A DNA stretch of 64,000 nt. Source: Symsagittifera roscoffensis. Taxonomy: Eukaryota > Xenacoelomorpha > Acoela > Convolutidae. A program made the translations under genes and the position numbers. Below the pieces are notes generated by a model, which searched no databases, was not told the origin of the DNA, and saw only the letters and a list, made by a program, of their open reading frames with translations. Location: positions 38,839,888 to 38,903,887 of the forward strand of contig NC_087065.1 in the NCBI RefSeq assembly GCF_963678635.1. The letters are read 5' to 3'. The stretch's first letter is position 1. Every line of letters starts with the position of its first letter. Shown here piece by piece: positions 40,690-53,235 of this stretch.

Positions 40690-40835
40690 GAAATGTTTTT
40701 TATTGATAAATCACTCCACCCATTACGCTGATTGTTTGTGGTATCTGCTGTTGTGTGGGAAAAAAAACGCCCGAATACAAAGTTCCTGTTTGTTTTCAAT
40801 GGCCATAACAATGAGTTTTTTTCTAGTTAAGTCAT
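40690..40835. repeat. single arm of foldback family 2
   Basis: GATTGTTTGTGGTATCTGCT, GCCCGAATACAAAGTTCCTG and TTTTCAATGGCCATAACAAT align with one arm of 29410-30060. Confidence 0.6.
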
Positions 40836-43120
40836 ATAAAAAACACCGCAACTGATATTGCTTTTTTGCTAATTTAAATTAGCCTCAGATTGTTAATGAA
40901 CATTTCGTTCACACCAAATTCTATTGCTAAGTTGCAAACTATGTACGCTTTTAACAGATGCGAAGTAATTCTAGGAAGTAATTTTTTTCGAACCGACAGC
41001 AAAAATCAAATAGCTCATTTGGTGGCGTTTGTGGCGAAATAAGCGGACTTGAGATTCGTAATAAAACGTTGAATTCCGGCACCTTGAAATCTTTTGTTTT
41101 ATTTGATGACTCTTTTGCTGCATAGCTTTGGCAATTTAATACCAACTGCAGCTTGCTGCTTTATTGGCACTTAGTCTTAGTTGTCAGGATGTCGTGGCGC
41201 AGATGCGAGAACATCCCAATCTGCTGATAAGAGTTTCGATTCTGGCACATCAAAATTTTTTGTTGTTTTCTTGCCTGTCCGCCGATTGCAGCTTCGCTTC
41301 TGCTAAAAAAGTGCAAATATACGCTTTTTATTCAAAATATGAATAACATTTGTCTTAAGCGGATTTTTATTTTAAGATTTTTTAGAGCTATAGAAATTAC
41401 CTAATGATCTTGTTTTATTTCAGTTCGGGTAAACTTTTTAAAACGCAGATGCTTGCGAAGTTCTCAGGCTCATTCAAAGTGCCCATTTAAGTTCACCACT
41501 TAGTTTTATTTTTGCAACCTTCTTCAACATAGTTGATGAAGTTAGTTTTTTTGTTGAAACCTTGTTCAGATAAAAATGTCCTAACTTCAAACGCAAAAAA
41601 AATATTGAGATCCTGATTGGTTTTAAAAAATTTACTACGAATTTAAAAAATTGGCAGTTTGCTGAAAAGGTTCAATTTTTATCATTTGTTGATCAACGAG
41701 TAAGCTCCACTTAATTCAACGCGGCGAATGAATTCGAACTCCGGTGTGTTCAAAAAATCTTCAAAATTAAGTTGAGCTAATTGATTCCAATAGCTTAGTA
41801 CCAGACTCGAGTTAGTTTTTTTCTGTTCTGTTTTTTTTCTGAACTCCATGTCTACCTAAAATGATGACCACCAAAAATGTGCACCAACAATTATTTTTGA
41901 AACTATAAAGCTCTAAGCAGATAACATTTTGCTCATTTTGACGTTTTCATTGAGTTTTTTAAAACACCTGTTGGCTATAATTGAAAAAATTTTGGCGTGA
42001 CAATTCAAAGTTTGGAGAAATTGAATCCAGTCATGCTAAGTGCTAGCTAGAGATGATATATTTGTGGAGCCACAGAGTCAGCAAAGAGCCACAGAGTCAG
42101 CAAAGAGCCACAAAGTAAAATGGCACGTATCTTTTTAACTCATTTAGAATCATTTAAGTTTTTTGAAATCAAACAAAGGTTGGATCATAGTACCAGGCCA
42201 ACTTTGTGGAAAGAAAAATTTTTTCTTTGTTTTGTTGCACTGAAAATGTTAGTATGTGGATGTTGAATAGAAAAGGATAAGTTTGCTCGATTGCACAAGC
42301 CAGATTGCAAGCTTATCACTAAACAATCAATCAATTTTTTCAAAGGAAAAACGCTTTTTAAATATTAAGTTATGAGCATCGTTAGTGCGATAATAACTGC
42401 AAATGATATGTCTATATCTGCTTTATTTAGCTTATTCATTACTGCGTGACATCTTAATGTAAAGTGTACGTTAAAGGAAGCGTTTTCCGCATTACCTCAA
42501 AAAAAAACGCTGATGCCCACATAGTATTAAATGTTATGGCTTCAGCATGTAATGCAAAAATTTTCAAAAAAAATGAACAAAGATTTTCTCATTTTTCTGC
42601 TGCTTCTTTGGTCAAGGGAATGTTTGAAGCTCAACTTCAGGATTTGTGAGCAAACGGCTGAATTTTTGTCAATTTATTTGTAAAACCTGATTGGTGACCC
42701 ATATCGCGTCGCTTGTTGGTGAATCAGTTTTTTATGCGCGCGAGTGTTTAGATGATTTGGCATTTTGAGTTCCAAAATGTTTGAAAACTCAAATTTTTAT
42801 ATGAAAAGAATTTTTTGGCCCAACTGGCCTCTGTTTAGGAAATTTCAGCTAAGTTACCGCCATTATGGCTCGGTACTCATGGTTATTCAACACCGGCAGA
42901 AGTCGTAATTGGTATTTTTCCTCAAAATGAGCATCTGCAGTCCGAGAGTAACGTACGAAAACGTTTCGGGCAATTCTTTCAAAATGGCTGCTTTTTTCAA
43001 AATTACAATTTTGCAGTCTTTTTTCTTTTCCCAACTTTCTGAGAAAATGGCGGAAAGTTTTTGACTGTCGTGGAGTTAAAAGATAAAAACAATTGGCCGA
43101 TTTGTTTGGCTAAGCGTACG
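40836..43120. other. intergenic, mostly nothing recognised
   Basis: AT-rich with no coding frame I can support. At 42067-42112 a short tandem repeat of 20 bp (AGCCACAGAGTCAGCAAAG) occurs about 2.5 times. Confidence 0.4.
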
Positions 43121-43440
43121 TACAATTAACGCGCTATATATTCCAGGCTATTAATGCGTTAGCGGCAATTTAATCCGGCATCGAAATCGATCCAAACTCA
43201 AAATGCTATGTATTGAAATTATCGATGTGCTATATGCTAGTTATATCACTTTAGGGGTGGGGTGTGGGGGATGGATTGATTTTCAAAACAGAATTGTAAA
43301 TTTTTTTTAACAGTTTTTCCATTTTTTTTTAAATTTCTTAGCTCTCTTTTGAAATGTACACTACTTTAAATACGTGAAAGAAAGCGAAGTCTAAAAATTT
43401 AGGGTGTCTTCCTGATACGAGCAGTCTTTTTGTGCTATGT
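43121..43440. repeat. diverged copy of a foldback family 1 arm
   Basis: CAATTAACGCGC, CTATTAATGCGTTAGCGGC, CTATATGCTAGTTATATCAC and GGGGTGTGGGG follow the order of the left arm at 59560-59720. CCTGATACGAGCAGTCTT at 43412-43429 is the reverse complement of 59750-59767. Confidence 0.6.
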
Positions 43441-43445
43441 TCAAC

Positions 43446-43490
43446 TTGTATCGCAAGTGGTGCGACGCTCTGCTTCGCCTCTGCGCTCAA
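43446..43490. repeat. dispersed hairpin motif
   Basis: TATCGCAAGTGGTGCGACGC followed by TCTGCTTCGCCTCTG. The same motif lies at about 28669, 31224 and 45659. Its core is an imperfect palindrome (GCGAAGCT-CA-GCTTCGC in the 45659 copy). Confidence 0.75.
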
Positions 43491-44599
43491 GTTTTTTTTG
43501 AGATTTCTGATAATGACTCAGAATGCATTAATATGATACAACACTTGACAAAGTTATTGGTGCATTACTTTAGTTGTGGCTACTCTAATATCAATGTTTG
43601 TTCTCAGGTTAATTGAAAATTTTTCCTTCATCCAATTTTTTACACTTGCCAACAGAAACAATTTTGTCTGCAAATTTATCCAATTTTTCTTGCTTCTCTT
43701 GGGATTCGTGTTTGTGCAAAAAAGGATTTGCGCAATTCGAACCTGTTTAGCGTTTTGTATTGGGAAAAGTTTCTTCACCTCAGTGTTTCTAATTTAATTC
43801 GATGAGTTTTGCGGAAATTGTTTTTTTTTTCAGATTTTTTCAAAGTATCCAATTGTGTCTTTCTTTTTAACAACAAATGAAATCTTCATCATAGAATTCG
43901 TCAAATGATTTTGGCAAACTATAAATGTAATATGAAAGCGTTCAACCATCAAAAAAATTGCTCAGAAGTCCTGAAGAGTTTTTGGACGTTTTTATTTGAA
44001 AATTTGAGCGGAAAATTTCAATTCAATGGAAAAAATCCATATCAGAGTAGTGAATTTAGCAGCAGTCATTAGAGGAAAATGCTTACCGCAAAATAATTGT
44101 TACAAGAATTTTTTTTTCAAGGATTTGATTTATAAGGCTTCCCGCGAGAGTGATAATAATTTTTCAGAAAATTTTATTTGTTAGTTAAACAATTTTGTCC
44201 TAAAGTTAAATTGAGAACTCACTTTTTTGAGCAATTTGATGATAACGCTTGCAATTAGAAACTAATTTAACAAAATCACTGAATAATTTGTGCAGCTATC
44301 AATTGTGCAGCATTCAATTCTGCACTGCTGCAATCAAGCTCAATTTCTTGAAAAATTAAGCTTAACTACTTAGTAAAACTAAAATTAAAAGTTTAGTTTG
44401 ACTAATAGACGGCTGGGCCCACACTCAAATCCGGTCAGCACTTGTTTTTTGAAACCTAAAATATTTAATATAAAAAAAAATTGGCCTATAAGCTATATGC
44501 TTATGTCTTGTCAGCTTAGTGTTCCTTTTTTTGAACATTTTTTGTATTGTAAGATGTTTCTATTGTAAATGAAAGTGTTTTTGAGGCTTTTATGTAATT
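43491..44599. other. intergenic, nothing recognised
   Basis: AT-rich; no gene or assignable repeat. The 73-74-codon frames at 43554-43797 are low-complexity. Confidence 0.4.
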
Positions 44600-45700
44600 T
44601 GTATTTTTACGCTTGCGATTAGCAAGCGTTATCAAACTGTAAAATAGACTTTTTTCGGGTTAACAACTTGTTAACAGAATCACTTGAATCAGTTGGTATC
44701 TTGCTTCATAATTTATTCAAACTTCTAAACGTCTTCGGCACATTTAGTCTGGAAGTAACCAATACGCCTGAGACGCTTAAGGTTCTGGCTTTGAAACTGA
44801 CCGGACTTGTTTTTTTTTTCAAACAGAAAATCGTCCGTTTCAAAAAATGGTCGACTTATAACTGTCTGATTATGTTTTGTCGGCTTAGTTGCGATATTGT
44901 GAATTTTTTCGTGTTCTAATTAACCTCTGCTTTTTGTTATTTTACCAAAGTTGACTTCGTATATATATGAATTTTTTTTTCGTTTGAAATTTTTATTCTG
45001 CCCAAATGATTTCGGCCTATTTTTAATCGGCGTAGTTATCTAATTTTGGGTAATTCTGACGGAATTTTTTTTTCAATCTCATCTCTGGATTGCGCAAAAG
45101 GCTGAATTTTTTACAAGAAACTTAGTCAAGTTTTTCATGATAACAGTTATTCAGTTTTTTGATTATTTTCCTTTTTTTGGCTAGATAAGTTGCGGCGCAT
45201 ATTTTATCTGCTTAGTGGGCTCATATTGCGTCTTTTTCATAGCAAAAAAATTGTGTGTGCGTGTCTAAGCGGGACTTATTATCTTCTTAGTGTTAATGTT
45301 TTTTTTTTAATTTTTTTTTCTGCTTTTTTATTTTTTTTTTGGGCTTAATAGGTTTCGGCCTATTCTAGATCGCCTTAGTGTCCTCATTTTGTTTTTTTGA
45401 CGAACAAAGTAAGTGTTTTGAAGCAGAGGTGGACGTATGAACTTTTCAGATGTCTGAAGTCTTTATAATTTTTTTTCGGCTTAAAGGGTTACTGACAAGG
45501 TGTTTTCGACTTTGTTACCGTTGGGTACATTATGTTCCGATGCTTATTACACATTCTATTGTGTTGCCATGTTTGTATTTCAAAACTAGCCTTTTTCATT
45601 TTAATAGATCTATTTTTTTCGACCTATACGATTTTTTTTCGTTTTTTGTTTTGTTTTGTATCGCAAGTGATGCGAAGCTCAGCTTCGCCTCTGTGTTAAA
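44600..45700. repeat. tRNA-headed dispersed repeat, copy 3
   Basis: Aligns with 35503-35990 from AATACGCCTGAGACGC on (shared CAAATGATTTCGGCCTATTT and CCGATGCTTATT). An insertion of about 430 bp lies near 45060-45490. It ends with the hairpin motif TATCGCAAGTGATGCGAAGC (45659). Confidence 0.65.
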
Positions 45701-45743
45701 AACTCTGACTTTGTGTAATTTCTTTTTTTCTAATACACTGATT

Positions 45744-47041
45744 CGATTACTAATGCCCTAGCTCTTTGCGATAGTGCTTCCACGCACTCATGGGTATCCG
45801 CCGATCTCGTAAAACGCCTCCATTTGGTTGGCACTCCCGTTAACCTCACCAGAAATGGATTCAATTCCACGAGCTTGATGAGAACTCATCAAGTAAGTTT
45901 TCAAGTTTCCGCCGAAACGATTATTAGTGAGTTTTCGTTTTCTTTTCGAGCTCATTTTAAGGATCATATTCGCATTGGATCGGATAGCATAATTATTCCT
46001 GAATTACCGGAAAAATACCCGCAGTTGGCTCCGATAAAACCTATACATTATAAGTATGAGGCAGTCGAAATAATTATTGGACAGGATTTCTACCATGCCA
46101 TAAGACGCGTTGAGTACCTTCTGGGGAAGGACTATATTTCACCGTGCGTCGTACGCCTTCCGATAGGTTGGGTTTTAAGTGGTCCGTTACCGCCGTCCTT
46201 TAAGTCGAACTAGTCTTGCTTTAAGTGTATTGTCGAAGACATGTCTCTCTTGCAGACCAAATTGAAACTTGGTATGAGTTGGATTCATATGGAGCCTTCA
46301 AGCAGGTAGATGTCCGTGCCACCGCCGACAAACGCGCTTTGTCCGTTTTGAAAAATGACACCTTTCACGATGGTGAGAGGTACATTGTACCAATGCTTTG
46401 GAATGATAAGGAAGGTACTTTACCGAATAACTATTTTTCATCCTTAGCTCAATTAAAGTCATTGGAAAGGAGGCTAGATAAGGATCCGTCGCTCCGTGAG
46501 AAATACGGCGAAAAATCCGCAAACTATCCGCAGCGTCTCAAAAGCGCGTGAAAGAGACTTGTTTCACAAAGCCCGGCTTAAACTTTAATTTTAACGCCAG
46601 GGACTCACAGAAAACTATCCAATACTATCTGCATCATTTTTTGTCGAATCGGAAAGATCTAGTTATTTGGCACGACGCCATGAATATTTTCATTAGTGAG
46701 CACCGCAGTAACAACAACCGTAGTTTGAGTACTGACCAACTTAAGAGCCTTCTTTTGAAATACAAGGAGAATACTACCGCTATTGTATACTGTCGTCGCA
46801 ACGTTACGGACAATATAGAAAAAGAGTTGAAAAACACAGGTATTCTCGTTCTTAACATAGTTGAGGATTTTATCTCAAAGCGAAAGGCCAAAGACCAAAT
46901 ACTTATCGAAAAGTATAAAGAGCTGCACCAGCCCCCTTCCCTTGAGTTGAAGACTCTGTTGTTACTTAGATGAAACAGTGCTGACCTAAGTACACTGAAA
47001 GCTAAGAAGAAGCGGAACGGTTTGTCGCCTAAAAATTGTAG
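45744..47041 (+). pseudogene. upstream copy of BEL protease/Pol segment plus inserted ORF
   Basis: Begins at GATTACTAATGCCCTAG and aligns with 49887-51180 of the BEL element almost base for base. It encodes the protease active site LCDSASTHSWVSADL and the IPELPEKYPQLAPIKPIHYK segment. A TAG at about 46211 and a 2-bp insertion (CTCTCTTGC) break it. It then carries the inserted ORF block at 46508-47040. It stops abruptly at 47041, just before the BEL gag leader. It could be a duplicated fragment or the remains of a second element joined here. Confidence 0.85.
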
Positions 47042-47188
47042 AGTGATCCACGATAGATTTAAAGCGTTAAAACTTCAAGTTACCCCCCCCCCCCTTGTAA
47101 GTAATTGATGTATTAGAGTATTTTGTGGATTTACTTGAGTGAAAATAAAGTATTTTCTGAGAGTCGTCTATTTCTGAAATTATTAAGC
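47042..47188 (+). promoter_or_regulatory. BEL leader or 5' LTR remnant
   Basis: Holds a 12-13 base C-tract (47084-47095) and AATAAA at 47146-47151, as expected near an LTR R region. It does not match the region after 56810, so a complete 5' LTR cannot be shown. Confidence 0.3.
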
Positions 47189-49130
47189 ATGGAAGTTAAT
47201 TTTCAGAAGAAAATTAGGAAGTTGTTTGAGAAACGTAGCATTCTCGAAAATGAATTTTATAAATGCGACTAAATAATTTTGGAATACATAGAGAGTCAGA
47301 GTCGTTGCTCAAAAATTGATACCTATACTCAAAAAGTAGGAACTATATAGAACAAGCGGTCGAGGTAAATAATGAGTTGATTGATATGGCTGCAAAAAGT
47401 GCCAACCCCGACGAATTGATACCGGCACAGGATATGTGGCTTCATAAGTTGACTCAAACCAACGATAAAGTTTAACAGGAAGCTATCACATATAAGACGA
47501 GCTTTGAGGCAGTAACAGAGCCGGACAACCTAGATAGCAGCTCAAAAATTTCTCATCATTCTGGAAAAAGCGAAAAAGCCCAGTCGCATGAAACAGATAC
47601 TCGCTCTAAGTTGTCACACCGAAGCAGCCGACATCAGCAATCGGGTTCTCAAAAATCTAGTCGATGTACCGCCGCTCCGTCGAAAACACTTTCTGAGAAA
47701 AAGCGCGATTTAATGATTTTGAAGAAACAACAAGAGGAATTTGAGAGGTAGGCAAAGGTGTCATTAGGACTGAAAGAGCAGCAAAACAAAATGAAACAAA
47801 ATTTTTTAGAACAACAAAGCAGTTTAGAGTTGGAAGAATTGGCTGAAGAACACAGGAAAAAACTGACAACAATTGAGTTGAAAGGGCTTGAGTTAGAGGA
47901 TGAGTTGTCGGAAATCAGCGAGAATGCTGAGGAAAGTGGTTTAACTCGAATCTCTACACAACTAACATTAACAAAAAGGATCGTACGCGTCACTGGGTCG
48001 AATATGTTGACCACAATCAGCCTGACTCTGTTGTAGTTTCCAATCAAGAGCAGCATGTTCGTTCGACAGCTCCTGAGGAAACTTATCCTGCATCAACAAA
48101 TTACATGGTCTCATCAAGTTGTGAGGAGTGAATAATGTCCAGGCAGCTTCTAGTGATCCGGGATTGTATTTCAGTAACCAGATTCACAGACAACAACATA
48201 ATTTGTCGAATTTGGTCCAATCGCAGATTTCCGTTAATAATCCAGTAGGGTTACAGCAGGTCGTTCAACCTGTTTTTAATAATTTGCCTCGGCAAACTTT
48301 TTTGTCCACTCATTCAGAGCTAGGCAATCCAAACACAGGGTCAGTAGTCCCGGTAACTTCTGAAATTTCTTTTGCTCCGACAACATCTGCAGAAGTTCCT
48401 TCTGGTGTAGCACCGTTCGTTCCTGCATTAACAGCAATTAATCAGGTTTCTTTAAGTCATCACACTACAGGATCAGTAGTAGCTGGCTAAAAAGCACCTG
48501 TAATCCCATCACAACAACATATGCGTGTTCCCGTTAGTAGTTATAATTTTTCAAGTGACCACTATAATCCTTATAGTAATTTGTGGAGACCAGCTGTTGC
48601 TGCCCCTTTAATGTCAGCTCAACAACACTACGTTCCTTCGACAACTGTTTTTTCCGCAGTAACTCCGATTGTTCCTCCGAATAATTTTGTTCCATATACA
48701 AGTGGAGGGACTGTGTTCTTTGCGCAGCCTGAAAGTTTTTCACATGCTAATCAACCGTTCGTTCCTGATTATCACGGTAATTCTTCGAGTTACACTGCGC
48801 TAACTCCCGGTAATTCACCTGGTGCAGACGTCGAGCGTCCACTTTCGACACGAGTGTTGGTCAATATAGTCATGCACAGCCGAAAAGATCATCTCCCTGA
48901 GTGGAAGCTGACCCAGTTCGATGGCAACCCACTTAATTGGCATGAATGGTTTGGGCAGTTCATATCGACGTTCGATTCAGCCATACTCAGTGACGATAAG
49001 AAGCTAACCTATCTGAAAACGCTCGTAGTGGGTAAAGCAAAATCCGCAATCGCTGAGTATAGCTATAGCGGAGTACTATATAAAGACGCATTAGCAACTC
49101 TTCAAAGAAAGTTGGGGCTCATCTAGAAAA
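47189..49130 (+). pseudogene. BEL Gag N-terminal part
   Basis: The ATG at 47189 opens MEVNFQKKIRKLFEKRSILE, followed by helical sequence, a Ser/His-rich linker and a coiled coil (EQQSSLELEELAEEHRKKL, near 47810). A Pro/Ser/Asn-rich region follows (48128-48840). The conserved gag core is at 48880-49120: KLTQFDGNPLNWHEWFGQF, ILSDDKKLTYLKTLVVGKAK and ALATLQRKLGLI, which is the DUF1759-type domain of BEL/Pao Gag. In-frame stops occur at 47276, 47473 and 48488, and frameshifts near 47360 and 49120. Confidence 0.88.
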
Positions 49131-49131
49131 A

Positions 49132-50694
49132 TTGAGTAATTTTCCGCCGCTGAAAATGCATAACTCGGAAAATGTAATTGGCTCTTCCTCTACAATTGCT
49201 GGACTTGTTGCCGTATTCAAGTCTCTATCTTTTAACGATGAACTGAAAAGTGTTAACTTACTGAATCAGGCTGTGAGCAAGCTTCCCCCAAACCTTAAGG
49301 AAGCATGGTCAATGCAAACTGTAAGACGCCAGTGCCATCGACCAACTCTGCTAGATTTCAACGAATGGCTTAAAGAAAAAGCGGATGGTCATGAGAGGCT
49401 AAAAACAATTAATTATAAGGTTAAGTCTGAAGAACCAGTGAAGCAAAAAGTAGGTACAAAAGTGTTTGCCAATAATGCAAAGGTAAGTGATAAGACTAAG
49501 GAAAAATTAAAATTCCCTCCATGTTCTGTATGTAAAGGTCAACACGTTCTTTGGAATTGCGCCGTATTCGAAGAGAAAAACGCTATGCAGCAAGCGAAAC
49601 ATGTACCCGAACAAAAACTTTGCTTTGCGTGTTTACAGAGCAATCACAGTTTTCGTAATTGTAGCGAGGCCAGAAAGTGCCCCAAGCCAGATTGTGAAAG
49701 CACGCACAACATGCTCGTACATGGAACTGAGAAAATTTTTCCTCATAAGGATACTAAAAGTTCCCCGGCGTCAGTTAACGCCAACACTAAACATGTATCG
49801 ACTAACGCTGTCGTCGGCGTTATTCATAGCCAGGAGTCAACTAAAGGCCTCCTGCCAGTTGCATCACTCGCCGTCTCTTCGGATGCGATGATTACTAATG
49901 CCCTAGCTCTTTGCGATAGTGCTTCCACGCACTCATGGGTATCCGCCGATCTCGTAAAACGCCTCCATTTGGTTGGCACTCCCGTTAACCTCACCAGAAA
50001 TGGTTTCAATTCCACGAGCTTGATGAGAACTCATCAAGTAAGTTTTCAAGTTTCCGCCGAAGCGATTATTAGTGAATTTTCGTTTTCTTTTCGAGCTTAT
50101 TTTAAGGATCATATTCGCATTGGATCGGATAGCATAATTATTCCTGAATTACCGGAAAAATACCCGCAGTTGGCTCCGATAAAACCTATACATTATAAGT
50201 ATGAGGCAGTCGAAATAATTACTGGACAGGATTTCTACCATGCCATAAGACTCGTTGAGTACCTTCTGGGGAAGGACTCTATTTCACCGTGCGTCGTACG
50301 CCTTCCGATAGGTTGGGTTTTAAGTGGTCCGTTACCGCCGTCCTTTAAGTCGAACTCGTCTTGCTTTAAGTGTATTGTCGAAGACATGTCTCTTGCAGAC
50401 CAAATTGAAACTTGGTATGAGTTGGATTCATATGGAGCCTTCAAGCAGGTAGATGTCCGTGCCACCGCCGACAAACGCGCTTTGTCCGTTTTGAAAAATG
50501 ACACCTTTCACGATGGTGAGAGGTACATTGTACCAATGCTTTGGAATGATAAGGAAGGTACTTTACCGAATAACTATTTTTCATCCTTAGCTCAATTAAA
50601 GTCATTGGAAAGGAGGCTAGATAAGGATCCGTCGCTCCGTGAGAAATACGGCGAAAAATCCGCAAACTATCCGCAGCGTCTCAAAAGCGCGTGA
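49132..50694 (+). pseudogene. BEL Gag zinc fingers, protease and Pol N-terminus
   Basis: A 520-codon open frame. It contains the end of the Gag domain (VFKSLSFNDELKSVNLLNQA; LDFNEWLKEKADGHER), a cluster of zinc knuckles (CSVCKGQHVLWNC, CFACLQSNHSFRNC, CPKPDCESTHNMLVH), then the aspartic protease LALCDSASTHSWVSADLV (D-S-A in place of D-S/T-G). Next is the linker typical of BEL Pol (YPQLAPIKPIHYKYEAVEII, GQDFYHAIRLVEYLLGKD, RLPIGWVLSGPLP, TWYELDSYGAFKQVDVRATA). After SLREKY the frame leaves Pol and enters the foreign insert, ending at a TGA. Confidence 0.9.
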
Positions 50695-51183
50695 AAGAGA
50701 CTTGTTTCACAAAGCCCGGCTTAAACTTTAATTTTAACGCCAGGGACTCACAGAAAACTATCCAATACTATCTGCATCATTTTTTGTCGAATCGGAAAGA
50801 TCTAGTTATTTGGCACGACGCCATGAATAACTTCATTAGTGAGCACCGCAGTAACAACAACCGTAGTTTGAGTACTGACCAACTTAAGAGCCTTCTTTTG
50901 AAATACAAGGAGAATACTACCGCTATTGTATACTGTCGTCGCAACGTTACGGACAATATAGAAAAAGAGTTGAAAAACACAGGTATTCTCGTTCTTAACA
51001 TAGTTGAGGATTTTATCTCAAAGCGAAAGGCCAAAGACCAAATACTTATCGAAAAGTATAAAGAGCTGCACCAGCCCCCTTCCCTTGAGTTGAAGACTCT
51101 GTTGTTACTTAGATGAAACAGTGCTGACCTAAGTACACTGAAAGCTAAGAAGAAGCGGAACGGTTTGTCGCCTAAAAATTGTA
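50651..51183 (+). other. foreign ORF block, copy 1 in BEL Pol
   Basis: A segment of about 533 bp inserted after the codons for SLREKY. Its main frame (50691-51116, 141 codons) encodes YLHHFLSNRKDLVIWHDAMN, LSTDQLKSLLLKYKENTTAI, VYCRRNVTDNIEKELKNTGI and LELKTLLLLR. This is not a known BEL/Pao domain. It resembles, from memory only, uncharacterised proteins with a 'VIWHD..NNS...H.SN' motif that recur in invertebrate genomes. The frame is open in copies 0, 1 and 3. Function unknown. Confidence 0.6.
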
Positions 51184-52207
51184 GTATAAGTATTCCTGAA
51201 TTACAGGAAAAATACCCGCAGTTAGCTCCGATAAAACCTATACATTATAAGTATGAGGCAGTCGAAATAATTATTCGACAGGAATTCTACCATGCCATAA
51301 GACCCGTTGAGTACCTTCTGGTGAAGGACTATTTCACCGTGCGTCGTACGTCTTCCGATAGGTTGGGTTTTAAGTGGTCCGTTACCGCCGTCCTTAAGTC
51401 GAATCGAACTCGTCTTGTCTCTTGCAGACCAAATAAAACCTGGTATGAGTTGGAGTCATATGGAGCCTTCAAGCAGGTAGATGCCCTTTCCGCCGCCGAC
51501 AAATGCGCTTTGTCCGTTTTGAAAAATGACACCTTTCACGATGGTGAGAGGTACATTGTACCAATGCTTTGGAATGATAAGGAAAGTACTTTACCGAATA
51601 ACTATTTTTCATCCTTAGCTCAATTAAAGTCATTGGAAAGGAGGCTAGATAAGGATCCGTCGCTCCGTGAGAAATACGGCGAAAAATCCGCAAACTATCC
51701 GCAGCGTCTCAAAAGCGCGTGAAAGAGACTTGTTTCACAAAGCCCGGCTTAAACTTTAATTTTAACGCCAGGGACTCGCAGAAAACTATCCAATACTATC
51801 TCATCATTTTTTGTCGAATCGGAAAGATCTAGTTATTTGGCACGACGCCATGAATAACTTCATTAGTGAGCACCGCAGTAACAACAACCGTAGTTTGAGT
51901 ACTGACCAACTTAAGAGCCTTCTTTTGAAATACAAGGAGAATACTACCGCTATTGTATACTGTCGTCGCAACGTTACGGACAAAATAGAAAAAGAGTTGA
52001 AAAACACAGGTATTCTCGTTCTTAACATAGTTGAGGATTTTATCTCAAAGTGAAAGGCCAAAGACCAAATACTTATCGAAAAGTATAAAGAGCTGCACCA
52101 GCCCCCTTCCCTTGAGTTGAAGACTCTGTTGTTACTTAGATGAAACAGTGCTGACCTAAGTACACTGAAAGCTAAGAAGAAGCGGAACGGTTTGTCGCCT
52201 AAAAATT
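51181..52207 (+). repeat. BEL module repeat, unit 2 (1027 bp)
   Basis: Pol part from TATTCCTGAATTAC to GAGAAATACG (51678), then foreign block to 52207. The Pol part lacks two bases in GGACTATTTCACC relative to unit 1, and a later deletion restores the frame. The foreign ORF has lost one base (CTATCTCATC in place of CTATCTGCATC) and gains a TGA at about 52051. Confidence 0.92.
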
Positions 52208-53235
52208 GTAGTATAAGTATTCCTGAATTACAGGAAAAATACCCGCAGTTAGCTCCGATAAAACCTATACATTATAAGTATGAGGCAGTCGAAATAATTA
52301 TTCGACAGGAATTCTACCATGCCATAAGAGCCGTTGAGTACCTTCTGGGGAAGGACTATTTCACCGTGCGTCGTACGCTTTCCGATAGGTTGGGTTTTAA
52401 GTGGTCCGTTACCGCCGTCCTTAAGACGAATCGAACTCGTCTTGTCTCTTGCAGACCAAATAAAACCTGGTATGAGTTGGAGTCATATGGAGCCTTCAAG
52501 CAGGTAGATGCCCTTTCCGCCGCCGACCATTACGCTTTGTCCGTTTTGAAAAATGACACCTTTCACGATGGTGAGAGGTACATTGTACCAATGCTTTGGA
52601 ATGATAAGGAAAGTACTTTACCGTATAACTATTTTTCATCCTTAGCTCAATTAAAGTCATTGGAAAGGAGGCTAGATAAGGATCCGTCGCTCCGTGAGAA
52701 ATACGGCGAAAAATCCGCAAACTATCCGCAGCGTCTCAAAAGCGCGTGAAAGAGACTTGTTTCACAAAGCCCGGCTTAAACTTTAATTTTAACGCCAGGG
52801 ACTCACAGAAAACTATCCAATACTATCTGCATCATTTTTTGTCGAATCGGAAAGATCTAGTTATTTGGCACGACGCCATGAATATTTTCATTAGTGAGCA
52901 CCGCAGTAACAACAACCGTAGTTTGAGTACTGACCAACTTAAGAGCCTTCTTTTGAAATACAAGGAGAATACTACCGCTATTGTATACTGTCGTCGCAAC
53001 GTTACGGACAATATAGAAAAAGAGTTGAAAAACACAGGTATTCTCGTTCTTAACATAGTTGAGGATTTTATCTCAAAGCGAAAGGCCAAAGACCAAATAC
53101 TTATCGAAAAGTATAAAGAGCTGCACCAGCCCCCTTCCCTTGAGTTGAAGACTCTGTTGTTACTTAGATGAAACAGTGCTGACCTAAGTACACTGAAAGC
53201 TAAGAAGAAGCGGAACGGTTTGTCGCCTAAAAATT
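52208..53235 (+). repeat. BEL module repeat, unit 3 (1028 bp)
   Basis: Near-identical to unit 2, with the foreign ORF intact (52746-53171, 141 codons). It has ATGAATATTTTC where units 1 and 2 have ATGAATAACTTC. The upstream copy at 45744-47041 shares that variant. Confidence 0.92.

Noticed and set aside
43554-43797. Overlapping 73-74 codon frames on both strands
   Set aside because: AT-rich low complexity with Phe/Lys bias and no recognisable motif.
46634-46891. 85-codon minus-strand frame repeated in each foreign block
   Set aside because: It is exactly antisense to the plus-strand ORF and is repeated only because the block is.
51165-51722. Units 2 and 3 of the BEL module as separate genes
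   Set aside because: They are Pol fragments without start context; boundaries fall inside the protease-RT linker.
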